Shown here: one piece after another, positions 1 through 5,267 of the stretch
Layout: every line of letters begins with the position of its first letter
How positions within the stretch are numbered: the first letter of the stretch is position 1
Source of the DNA: Betaproteobacteria bacterium
GTDB taxonomy: Bacteria > Pseudomonadota > Gammaproteobacteria > Burkholderiales > Burkholderiaceae
Length of the DNA: 12,081 nt
Direction of reading: 5' to 3'
Assembly: GCA_013205155.1 (NCBI GenBank)
Contig: JABMMT010000003.1
Location: 1-12,081, forward strand
Notes under the pieces: generated by a model
What the model was told of the DNA's origin: nothing
Databases searched by the model: none
What the model saw: only the letters and a program-made list of their open reading frames with translations
Made by a program: the position numbers and the translations under genes

Positions 1-653
1 CTATAGCGATCGGTCAAATATCCCGAAACTGATCGAGTCAATAAAGTGAATTTAACCAACTCTTCCATGACATCAACTACCCGATCATAATTAGCTGATG
101 GCTTCATGCGATTATTGTCATCAAACTCTAAAAATGCTTTTGGTACAGAGGATTGATTGGGAATCGTGATCATCCTCATCCACCTGCCTAGTACTCGCAT
201 TTGATTAAGAGCATTAAATGATTGCGAACCACCATTCACTTGTAGTAAAGCCAGAGTCTTGCCTTGACTAGGCCTTACTGCGCCAATGCTAAGTGGTATC
301 CAATCAATTTGACACTTCATCAGCCCAGTCATTGCTCCATGACGCTCAGGACTACTCCAAACCATACCTTCTGACCACTCTACAAGTTTTCTTAGTTCAA
401 CTACTTTCGGATGTGTTTCAGGGGCATCATCTACTTGTGGTAACCCATGGGGATTAAAGAACCTAGTTTCACATCCCATCGCCCTCAATAATCTTTCAGC
501 TTCTTCTGCTAGAAGGCGACTAAATGATCGCTCTCTTAGTGAACCATATAACAGCAATATTCTTGGTGGGTGGTTCTGTAATGCATTTGCTTCAACTTCA
601 TCAAGAGTTGGCTTTTGAAAGAGTGCTTTATCGATATTAGGGAGGTCGGACAT
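1..653 (-). CDS. arsH: ArsH, NADPH-dependent FMN reductase / organoarsenical oxidase (3' end outside window)
   Basis: Reading the minus strand from ATG at 653 gives an uninterrupted frame of about 217 codons that leaves the window at base 1, so the C-terminus is missing. The family is usually about 230-250 residues. The translation carries the ArsH flavodoxin-like signature YGSLRERSFSR near residues 36-46, which forms the FMN phosphate loop, and the later block SPERHGAMTG...QIDWIPL. ArsH proteins use FMN and NADPH and oxidise trivalent methylated or aromatic arsenicals to less toxic pentavalent forms in the cytoplasm. The gene is divergent from arsR across a 95-bp gap, the usual arrangement for shared ArsR control. 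No Shine-Dalgarno sequence is visible before the ATG. The assignment is secure from the motifs; the exact substrate is not readable from sequence. Confidence 0.93.
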   Translation of the reverse strand, partial: MSDLPNIDKALFQKPTLDEVEANALQNHPPRILLLYGSLRERSFSRLLAEEAERLLRAMGCETRFFNPHGLPQVDDAPETHPKVVELRKLVEWSEGMVWSSPERHGAMTGLMKCQIDWIPLSIGAVRPSQGKTLALLQVNGGSQSFNALNQMRVLGRWMRMITIPNQSSVPKAFLEFDDNNRMKPSANYDRVVDVMEELVKFTLLTRSVSGYLTDRY

Positions 654-748
654 GAATGAATAGTAATGAAAATCGGTTAATTAGCTCAAAATATCCATAA
701 AAACTAGATTTCATTGAACTGTCACATTATTTCTATTATCATCGAATT
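654..748. promoter_or_regulatory. Divergent arsH / arsR promoter region
   Basis: This 95-bp AT-rich gap separates arsH and arsR. On the plus strand, TTGAAC (714-719), 17 bp and TATCAT (737-742) form a plausible sigma-70 promoter whose predicted start is almost at the arsR ATG at 749. On the minus strand, TTGAGC (complement of 684-689), 18 bp and TACTAT (complement of 660-665) likewise place a start close to the arsH ATG. Neither gene has a Shine-Dalgarno sequence here, so both messages may be leaderless. The small palindrome TTCA-T-TGAA (710-718) overlaps the arsR -35 and is a candidate ArsR operator half. Promoter calls are by eye. Confidence 0.45.
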
Positions 749-1078
749 ATGAAAAATACAGAAGCCGTAAGCGCATTTGTAGCTCTTGGACAAGAGTCTC
801 GCTTAAACGTTTTCCGTTTGATTGTTCAGCGGGGCGATGTTGGGTTGACACCGAGCCAAATTATTGAAAAGCTAGGCATTCCCAATGCGACCTTGAGTTT
901 TCATTTAAAAGAGCTATACCAATCTAACTTGATTACGGTAGAGCGTCAAAGTCGCAATCTTATATACCGCCCCAATGCTAAGTTGGTCCAAAACCTCAGT
1001 GAGTTCTTATTGGACAACTGTTGCGGCGGTAAGCCCTGTTCACCTGTTAAATCCTCCAAAAAGGTTAAATCGCTATGA
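749..1078 (+). CDS. arsR: ArsR-family arsenite-responsive repressor
   Basis: This is a 109-residue winged-helix repressor of the SmtB/ArsR family. The helix-turn-helix covers about residues 34-60 (TPSQIIEKLG...TLSFHLKEL), followed by the wing around residues 61-75. The metal-sensing ELCVCDL motif of the E. coli plasmid ArsR is absent from the recognition helix. Cysteines are instead clustered at the C-terminus, C91, C92 and C97 in DNCCGGKPC, as in the ArsR subgroup that binds As(III) through C-terminal cysteines. In the expected mode, arsenite binding releases the promoter and derepresses both arsR-arsC-aquaporin and the divergent arsH. The stop overlaps the arsC start by 4 nt (ATGA), so translation is probably coupled. 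Confidence 0.93.
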   Translation: MKNTEAVSAFVALGQESRLNVFRLIVQRGDVGLTPSQIIEKLGIPNATLSFHLKELYQSNLITVERQSRNLIYRPNAKLVQNLSEFLLDNCCGGKPCSPVKSSKKVKSL

Positions 1079-1554
1079 AGTCATACAACATTCTTTTTCT
1101 GTGCACCCATAACTCAGCACGCTCAATTATTGGTGAGGCATTGGCGTCTACTCATCCAAGTGGAAAATTCAAAGGTTTTTCTGCGGGCTCTACTCCGGGC
1201 ACAAGCGTAAATCCCATTGCCGCTGACATTGCCGCAGAGTTGGGAATGGATCGCACTTTGTTAAAATCAAAAAGTTGGGATGTATATGGCCAACCTGAAG
1301 CCCCCAAGATGGATTTTATTATTACTGTTTGTGACAATGCAGCTGGTGAGCAATGCCCATTTTGGCCTGGACAGCCTGCTACAGCGCACTGGGGATTTCC
1401 TGATCCATCACAAGTTCAGGGTACACAATTAGAAAAGCGTCACGCATTTAACGAGGTAATGAATGGCCTTAAAAGGCGTTTAGATATATTAGCGTCTATG
1501 CCTTTAGAGAAACTTGATTCAATGAGTTTGAAGGCAATTCATACTCAAGTATGA
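1075..1554 (+). CDS. arsC: Arsenate reductase ArsC, low-molecular-weight phosphatase type
   Basis: This 159-residue protein has the LMW tyrosine-phosphatase fold signature C-x5-R near the N-terminus (C10-THNSA-R16), which forms the arsenate-binding P-loop with C10 as nucleophile. Two further cysteines, C86 and C94, lie in VCDNAAGEQC. They are placed to act as the relay pair of thioredoxin-coupled enzymes, although the spacing (x7) is one residue longer than in Staphylococcus pI258 ArsC. The acid/base aspartate is probably D110 in GFPDPS. The enzyme reduces arsenate to arsenite in the cytoplasm, making the form that the neighbouring channel can release. The gene overlaps arsR upstream and the aquaporin downstream by 4 nt each. 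Whether thioredoxin or glutaredoxin is the partner cannot be decided here. Confidence 0.93.
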   Translation: MKSYNILFLCTHNSARSIIGEALASTHPSGKFKGFSAGSTPGTSVNPIAADIAAELGMDRTLLKSKSWDVYGQPEAPKMDFIITVCDNAAGEQCPFWPGQPATAHWGFPDPSQVQGTQLEKRHAFNEVMNGLKRRLDILASMPLEKLDSMSLKAIHTQV

Positions 1555-2222
1555 GAAGTTATCTCAGTGAGTTTATTGGGACAGCTCTTCTATTAGCAAT
1601 AGTAGCTGGCTCTGGAATTATGGGTGAGACCTTAGGGGCGGGTAACGCCGCAGTGGCGCTACTTGGAAACAGTATTGCTACTGGGGCAGGGCTCTACGCT
1701 TTAATTGTTTTGCTCGGGCCCATCTCGGGCGCTCACTTTAATCCTGTTGTGACTTTGATGTTTTGGAAGCTTGGCCATCTAGATATAAAAAAGATGTTGG
1801 GTTATTGGGTATGCCAATTTGCTGGAGCTATTAGTGGAATATGGCTTACACACATCATGTTCAGCTTGCCCCTCATTCAAGAATCAACAAAAGCTAGAAC
1901 AGGATTAGGGATCTGGGTGAGTGAATTAGTATCAACGCTCGTATTGCTCTCAGTAATTCATATTGGCGACAAGGAAGCCAAAGATAAGGTTCCAATGTTA
2001 GTTGCTTTAACGGTGACAGCAGGCTATTGGTTTACTTCATCTACCTTCTTTAGCAATCCAGCAGTAGCGGTGGCTAGAAGTTTTACAAACACGTTTGTTG
2101 GCATTGCTCCATCCAGCGTATTTGGATTTGTTGTAGCTGAAGTCATAGCGGCATTGCTGCTTATAGGAATTCTTGCTCTAGTTGAGCCTAAGGAAGAGAA
2201 GACGTATAAGAGAGGACTTTGA
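1551..2222 (+). CDS. aqpS: MIP-family aquaglyceroporin of the ars operon (AqpS-like arsenite channel)
   Basis: This 223-residue integral membrane protein has six hydrophobic segments and the two half-helix motifs of the major intrinsic protein family. The first is NPV (64-66, in AHFNPVVT) and the second NPA (169-171, in SNPAVAVAR), with the selectivity-filter arginine at R176. The variant first motif (NPV instead of NPA) is common in bacterial MIP proteins of ars operons. In Sinorhizobium meliloti the equivalent channel AqpS replaces an ArsB pump and lets arsenite made by ArsC flow out down its gradient. The gene order here (arsH divergent from arsR-arsC-channel) supports the same role. It is the last gene of the transcript, and no clear terminator follows before the first tRNA-derived repeat at 2277. 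Transport of water or glycerol cannot be excluded. Confidence 0.88.
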   Translation: MRSYLSEFIGTALLLAIVAGSGIMGETLGAGNAAVALLGNSIATGAGLYALIVLLGPISGAHFNPVVTLMFWKLGHLDIKKMLGYWVCQFAGAISGIWLTHIMFSLPLIQESTKARTGLGIWVSELVSTLVLLSVIHIGDKEAKDKVPMLVALTVTAGYWFTSSTFFSNPAVAVARSFTNTFVGIAPSSVFGFVVAEVIAALLLIGILALVEPKEEKTYKRGL

Positions 2223-2276
2223 TGGGCTGTTTGGGTCAATAGCGGCACCACTCTTGCAGAGTCAAATCACCAAGTC

Positions 2277-2399
2277 ATTACACAGTTTATTACACAGTCC
2301 CGATTTAAGCGTGTAAGCCATTGAAATACATAGACTTTTGAACAGCCACGATTTCTTCTAAGGCGTAGGTCGCACGTTCGAATCGTGCTGGGCAGGCCA
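2277..2399. repeat. Repeat R1, full copy: left flank plus tRNA-Arg(TCT) 3' part
   Basis: This is a full copy of the repeat. The left flank has two ACACAG hexamers 12 bp apart (2280-2285, 2292-2297) and continues through GTGTAAGCCATTGAAATA. The core at 2355-2399 reads as tRNA-Arg positions 32-76: anticodon loop CTTCTAA (anticodon TCT at 2357-2359), 3' anticodon stem GGCGT, variable loop AGGTC, T-stem GCACG/CGTGC around loop TTCGAAT, acceptor strand TGGGCAG, discriminator G, then CCA. The 5' anticodon stem strand (ACGCC expected) is missing, so this is not a working tRNA gene. It is probably an att-site remnant. Confidence 0.85.
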
Positions 2400-2413
2400 A
2401 AATATTCTTTATG

Positions 2414-2442
2414 TTGATCTTCAGGCCAAATATTTGCATAAT
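2414..2442 (+). promoter_or_regulatory. Promoter of the MNT/HEPN pair
   Basis: TTGATC (2414-2419), a 17-bp spacer and CATAAT (2437-2442) match the sigma-70 pattern in 4/6 and 5/6 positions. The expected start, about 2449, lies two bases before the mntA-like ATG, and no usable Shine-Dalgarno is present, so translation may be leaderless. The promoter lies between repeat core R1 and the gene, so the cassette carries its own promoter. Confidence 0.5.
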
Positions 2443-2450
2443 CTAGGGTT

Positions 2451-2741
2451 ATGAAACCTTCGATTGCTCTGAACGCCAACCGTGCCCAGATTCGCTTAAT
2501 TATTGAAGCGCATCATGCTAGTAATGCGCGCGTTTTTGGTTCAGTGGCGAACAGCACCGATATTGATGGTAGTGACTTAGATGTCTTGATTGATCCTAGT
2601 CCCGAAACAACCTTATTTGATATTGGCGCAATCCGTTATAAATTAAAGCACTTATTGGGCGTTCCAGTGGATGTTTTGACGCCGAATGCTTTGCCAGAAA
2701 AGTTTCGCAGCTCAGTGATTGCGGGCGCAATGCCAATATGA
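2451..2741 (+). CDS. mntA: MNT-domain minimal nucleotidyltransferase antitoxin (MntA-like)
   Basis: This 96-residue protein is of the MNT branch of the polymerase-beta-like nucleotidyltransferases. The catalytic signature GS-x10-D-x-D is exact: G30-S31, ten residues, then D42 and D44 (SDLDVLID). The third metal-binding acid is probably D74 in VPVDVL. In studied HEPN/MNT systems the MNT protein transfers AMP groups to a tyrosine next to the HEPN active site and so silences the toxin. All catalytic positions are present, so this copy looks active. Its stop overlaps the start of the next gene by 4 nt (ATGA at 2738), the usual antitoxin-first layout. The pair lies between two tRNA-Arg 3' fragments, at 2399 and 3098. 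The antitoxin role is inferred from family and partner. Confidence 0.9.
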   Translation: MKPSIALNANRAQIRLIIEAHHASNARVFGSVANSTDIDGSDLDVLIDPSPETTLFDIGAIRYKLKHLLGVPVDVLTPNALPEKFRSSVIAGAMPI

Positions 2742-3094
2742 CGCGTGATCCACAGCGTTTGCAGGACTATTTGGAACATATTCTCGAGGCTATAAAGCGA
2801 ATAGAAGCTTACTGTGCGGATATTGATGAACTCGGTTTTATCGGCAGCCAATTAATTCAAGATGCGGTTATTCGTAATTTCGAAGTAATTGGCGAGGCAA
2901 GTAAGAATATTGAGCGCCTCTTTCCTGAATTTTTAGCTAAGCATCCTGAACTTCCCTTGTTAGTTGCCTATGAAATGCGCAATGCATTAGCACATGGTTA
3001 CTTTAAGGTGGATCTGCAAATTGTTTGGAAAACGATCGAGGTTAATCTGCCAAACCTTGAAACCCAGATAACAAAAATAATCAAAGATCAGTAA
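2738..3094 (+). CDS. hepT: HEPN-domain RNase toxin (HepT-like)
   Basis: This 118-residue all-helical HEPN protein has the RNase motif R-x4-H-x-Y at R81-NALA-H86-G-Y88 (MRNALAHGYFKVD). R and H are the catalytic residues, and Y88 is the residue that MntA-type partners modify with AMP in characterised systems. The upstream helix FEVIGEASKNI (48-58) is also typical of HepT. Length and motifs are intact, so the toxin is probably functional. It is translationally coupled to the MNT gene by an ATGA overlap. The stop codon (3092-3094) lies only 3 nt before the next tRNA-Arg 3' fragment, so the gene pair fills the space between two repeat cores almost exactly. The cellular target (tRNA or mRNA) cannot be read from sequence. 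Confidence 0.9.
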   Translation: MTRDPQRLQDYLEHILEAIKRIEAYCADIDELGFIGSQLIQDAVIRNFEVIGEASKNIERLFPEFLAKHPELPLLVAYEMRNALAHGYFKVDLQIVWKTIEVNLPNLETQITKIIKDQ

Positions 3095-3097
3095 AAA

Positions 3098-3138
3098 TAA
3101 GGCCCAGGTCGCATGTTCGAATCGTGCTGGGCAGGCCA
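3098..3138. repeat. Repeat R2, core only, degenerate tRNA-Arg 3' part
   Basis: This is a 41-nt copy of the tRNA-derived core from TAAGG to CCA. Compared with R1, the stem GGCGT has become GGCCC, the T-stem GCACG has become GCATG, and the first four bases (CTTC) are missing. The last 24 or so bases, including TTCGAAT and TGGGCAGGCCA, are unchanged. The left flank seen at R1 and R3 is absent because the HEPN gene ends 3 nt upstream. Confidence 0.75.
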
Positions 3139-3150
3139 ACATTCCTCTAA

Positions 3151-3480
3151 TTATTTTTTCCCATAAGCGGCATCATGGTCTGGCTCTATCAATAAGACTC
3201 GTAAAAAGTGATTTTCTCTAAAGCCAATCCCTCGAATAGATTTGCTTACACGAAAGGAGTAGAGCGCTTCAATATTTTTAGGGACTGCAATGCTGTGAAT
3301 CTTTTCCCATTTCAAGCCCTTGTCTCAATAGATCTGGTTCCAGGTTAGTTGTGTGAGCTTTTTAAAGGTAGCAAATACCTTTTCTTGCTCAGCTAGCTCT
3401 AAATCACTCCAGGCAGATTGAAAAACAGGACTATTCAGATCAAGCTCGACTAATGGCTCAGGCTTTACGTTTCGTGCCAT
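3151..3480 (-). pseudogene. RelE/ParE-like toxin, inactivated by an in-frame TGA
   Basis: On the minus strand, ATG at 3480 opens a 109-residue frame ending at TAA (3151-3153), interrupted only by a TGA at codon 52 (3325-3327). The two parts read continuously in one frame: before the stop ...TQLTWNQIY, after it DKGLKWEKIHSIAVP and FRVSKSIRGIGF, ending LLIEPDHDAAYGKK. The C-terminal part resembles small RelE/ParE-type cytotoxic proteins of type II toxin-antitoxin pairs. A CGA-to-TGA change of an arginine would explain the interruption. The frame overlaps the 3' end of the antitoxin gene by 23 nt. I infer a toxin killed by a nonsense mutation while its antitoxin stayed intact. A sequencing error or readthrough would give a working toxin instead. 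Confidence 0.75.
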
Positions 3481-3748
3481 GTGCTTTAGCCATTTTTAAT
3501 TTAGAAAGGTCGCTTGCTTTAGCGGGTGTTTTTTGTGCCCAAGCTAAAGCAGCAGTTAAATCCTTTTTAAGGGCTGGCGTATGCACCCACTTTTCATTAT
3601 CTGGAATGACAGTGGCGGTGCGAATCAACCAAACTCCAGGTTCTGGGTTTTCAACTAGAACCTGACGTCCTGCATATTCCTTTCCAAGCGAGATTTGCCC
3701 ACTCGATCCAATGGATTTAATAACTTGGTAGTCTATGACTGCGCCCAT
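3458..3748 (-). CDS. AbrB/SpoVT-like antitoxin of a type II TA pair
   Basis: This 96-residue protein begins at ATG 3748 with a good Shine-Dalgarno sequence (AGGAG, complement of 3755-3759). The N-terminal half reads as a short beta-rich swapped-hairpin DNA-binding domain (SSGQISLGKEYAGRQVLVE, then a turn and VWLIRTATVIP). The C-terminal half is helical and lysine-rich (residues 58-96), as expected of a toxin-wrapping tail. The downstream partner overlaps by 23 nt and is a disrupted RelE-like frame. Antitoxins of this type usually repress their own promoter, and three evenly spaced GCAT tetramers lie over its promoter. I recognise the family only in general terms. The TA role rests on size, overlap and partner. 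Confidence 0.7.
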   Translation of the reverse strand: MGAVIDYQVIKSIGSSGQISLGKEYAGRQVLVENPEPGVWLIRTATVIPDNEKWVHTPALKKDLTAALAWAQKTPAKASDLSKLKMAKAHGTKRKA

Positions 3749-3770
3749 GACAATCTCCTATATTCGTGCT

Positions 3771-3802
3771 GCATTATTGCATGATGGCATGAATTTTGTC
3801 AA
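3771..3802 (-). promoter_or_regulatory. Promoter and candidate operator of the antitoxin gene
   Basis: On the minus strand, a perfect TTGACA (complement of 3797-3802), 18 bp and AATAAT (complement of 3773-3778) form the best-looking sigma-70 promoter in the window. The tetramer GCAT occurs at 3771, 3779 and 3787, a direct repeat with an 8-bp pitch that covers the -10 and most of the spacer. That position suits self-repression by the antitoxin; binding is not shown. Confidence 0.55.
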
Positions 3803-3864
3803 ATATTGCTTATTGAGTGTTGAAAGATAGTTGAGGATTTGTCTTTTAAGCAACACTTATATAT

Positions 3865-3985
3865 CGCACAGTTTATTGCACAGTCCCGATTTAAGCACGT
3901 AAGCCATTGAAATTATTGGATATTCCAGTAGCCACGAATTCTTCTAAGGCGTAGGTCGCACGTTCGAATCGTGCTGGGCAGGCCA
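3865..3985. repeat. Repeat R3, full copy: left flank plus tRNA-Arg(TCT) 3' part
   Basis: This is the second full copy. The left flank has GCACAG hexamers at 3866-3871 and 3878-3883, 12 bp apart, followed by the diverged GATTTAAGCACGTAAGCCATT stretch. The core at 3941-3985 is identical to that of R1, from CTTCTAA to CCA. A further TTGCACAGTTT motif lies 52 bp downstream of the core (4038-4048), on the opposite side from the doubled motif. Confidence 0.85.
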
Positions 3986-4062
3986 AAATCCACTATAAAA
4001 CAGGGACTTAGAGTATCAACAGGAATACAAAAGTTCATTGCACAGTTTGCTTTGTGGGTTAC

Positions 4063-4094
4063 ACGACTTAAGCTTAGAGTTGTCTTTGTTTTTT
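4063..4094 (+). terminator. Possible plus-strand rho-independent terminator
   Basis: A 7-bp stem ACGACTT/GAGTTGT (4063-4069 with 4077-4083, including two G-T pairs) closes a 7-nt loop. The T-rich run CTTTGTTTTTT follows. The stem is A+T-rich and not very stable. Confidence 0.35.
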
Positions 4095-4129
4095 CCCTCA
4101 GATCTGTAACCCTAGTTGCTAATTATTCA

Positions 4130-4153
4130 CAAAAAAACAGGTAACTTATCACC
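4130..4153 (-). terminator. Rho-independent terminator of the ltnD-tctC operon
   Basis: Read on the minus strand, GGTGA-TAAG-TTACC (4140-4153) forms a 5-bp stem with a tetraloop and one G-T pair. TGTTTTTTTG (complement of 4130-4139) follows. It lies about 60 nt past the tctC stop codon, where the operon's transcript should end. The stem is short. Confidence 0.5.
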
Positions 4154-4211
4154 GCATCATATTTCTGATATTACATACATTAGCGAATGGAGTTCACTAT
4201 GTTTATTGCCA

Positions 4212-5177
4212 TTAATCCATTTGGATTTTGGCGTAGTCAATCACCTTACGCCAGCGCTCAGTATCGGTCTTCATAAACTGAGCGGCACGCTGTGCGTTCA
4301 TGAAGGTCACAGTAGCGCCTAAGCGTGAGATAGCCTCAACCATTTCTTTGCGTCCCACAATCTTCTCTAGCGCAGCTTGCAAGCTCTGACTCGCGCCATC
4401 GGGGATGCCCTTAGGGGCTGCAATACCAAACCATGCTGAGACCTCGAAATTAGGATATCCAGATTCAATCATGGTTGGCACATTAGGAAGGGCTGGATTC
4501 CGTGTAGCAGTAGTAACCGCTAAAGGCTTTAACTTATTGCCATTAATGAGACCTAGCGCAGGCGGTAGGTTATCAAACATAAAATCAACTTCTTTTGATA
4601 CCAGCCCAACATTTGCAAATGTCGAGCCACGATACGGAATGTGAACCACAAAGATACCTGCTTGGTTCTTGAGCATCTCGGCACTGAGATGCAGTGATGT
4701 ACCATTACCATTAGAAGCGTAATTGAGCTTTCCGGGATTGGCTTTCGCTCTTTTGACTAAATCGGCAACAGTATTAATCCCCGATTCTGGATTGACCAAC
4801 AAGACATTGGGAAGTTGTCCTAGAATAGCGATGGGTTCAATGTTGGCTGGGTTGTAGGGTAAAGTTTTATACAGAGCAGGGCTAATACTCAATGGAGCGG
4901 AAGCCATTAAAAGGGTATATCCATCTGGACTCGCTTTAGCAACTTCGGCCGCTGCTAAATTACCACCCGCCCCTGGTTTGTTCTCAATAATCACAGGCTG
5001 ACCCATCTCTTTAGAAAGCTCAGGACCAATGAGGCGCGCAGCATTATCAATTAAGCCACCCGGAGGGAAAGGCACGACCAACTTAATAACACGATTGGGA
5101 TAGACCTGTGCATTGAGCGTGGAAAAGGGAGCAAAACCGAACAGGACAACAAAAACACTTAGCAGTAAGCGACGCAT
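4212..5177 (-). CDS. Tripartite tricarboxylate transporter substrate-binding protein (Bug/TctC family)
   Basis: This is a 321-residue periplasmic binding protein. I place the start at ATG 5177, 7 nt after AAGGA. A TTG two codons upstream is possible but lies almost on top of that ribosome-binding site. Residues 1-23 form a signal peptide (arginine pair, hydrophobic core, cut after LNA). The mature part shows the Bug-family blocks VVPFPPGG (about 34-41), ENKPGAGGN and DGYTLL. These proteins bind small carboxylates and normally work with TctA/TctB membrane subunits, which are absent here, as is common for Burkholderiales Bug proteins. As the last gene of the operon it probably binds threonate, erythronate or a related sugar acid; that is inference from position. 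A terminator-like hairpin lies about 60 nt downstream. Confidence 0.88.
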   Translation of the reverse strand: MRRLLLSVFVVLFGFAPFSTLNAQVYPNRVIKLVVPFPPGGLIDNAARLIGPELSKEMGQPVIIENKPGAGGNLAAAEVAKASPDGYTLLMASAPLSISPALYKTLPYNPANIEPIAILGQLPNVLLVNPESGINTVADLVKRAKANPGKLNYASNGNGTSLHLSAEMLKNQAGIFVVHIPYRGSTFANVGLVSKEVDFMFDNLPPALGLINGNKLKPLAVTTATRNPALPNVPTMIESGYPNFEVSAWFGIAAPKGIPDGASQSLQAALEKIVGRKEMVEAISRLGATVTFMNAQRAAQFMKTDTERWRKVIDYAKIQMD

Positions 5178-5267
5178 ATGCAATTCCTTAATTTAGATGT
5201 ATATGTCTTTTTATCATCAAATAAACCTATATTAGCTAGTGGTTTACCTTAATTTATTACAGTTGAT

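Larger units (their letters stand above)
3986..4211. other. Gene-free interval between repeat R3 and the catabolic operon
   Basis: I see no coding sequence here. Besides the single TTGCACAGTTT motif at 4038-4048, the interval holds two oppositely directed terminator-like hairpins (4063-4094 plus, 4130-4153 minus). The catabolic operon therefore appears insulated from the toxin-antitoxin cassettes to its left. Confidence 0.5.

Noticed and set aside
2355..2399. A functional tRNA-Arg(TCT) gene
   Set aside because: The 5' half (acceptor strand, D-arm, 5' anticodon stem ACGCC) is absent at every copy, so none can fold as a complete tRNA.
2267..2479. A 70-codon minus-strand frame containing STIRTCDLRLRR
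   Set aside because: It is the antisense reading of the repeat and tRNA fragment. Such peptides are common spurious predictions at tRNA 3' ends; no ribosome-binding site and overlap with the real gene at 2451.
3453..3665. Plus-strand frame opposite the antitoxin
   Set aside because: It is the antisense shadow of the antitoxin gene, which has the better promoter, ribosome-binding site and domain pattern.
2277..4048. CRISPR array
   Set aside because: The repeats are few, far apart (0.7-6 kb), of unequal length and separated by genes, not by short uniform spacers.
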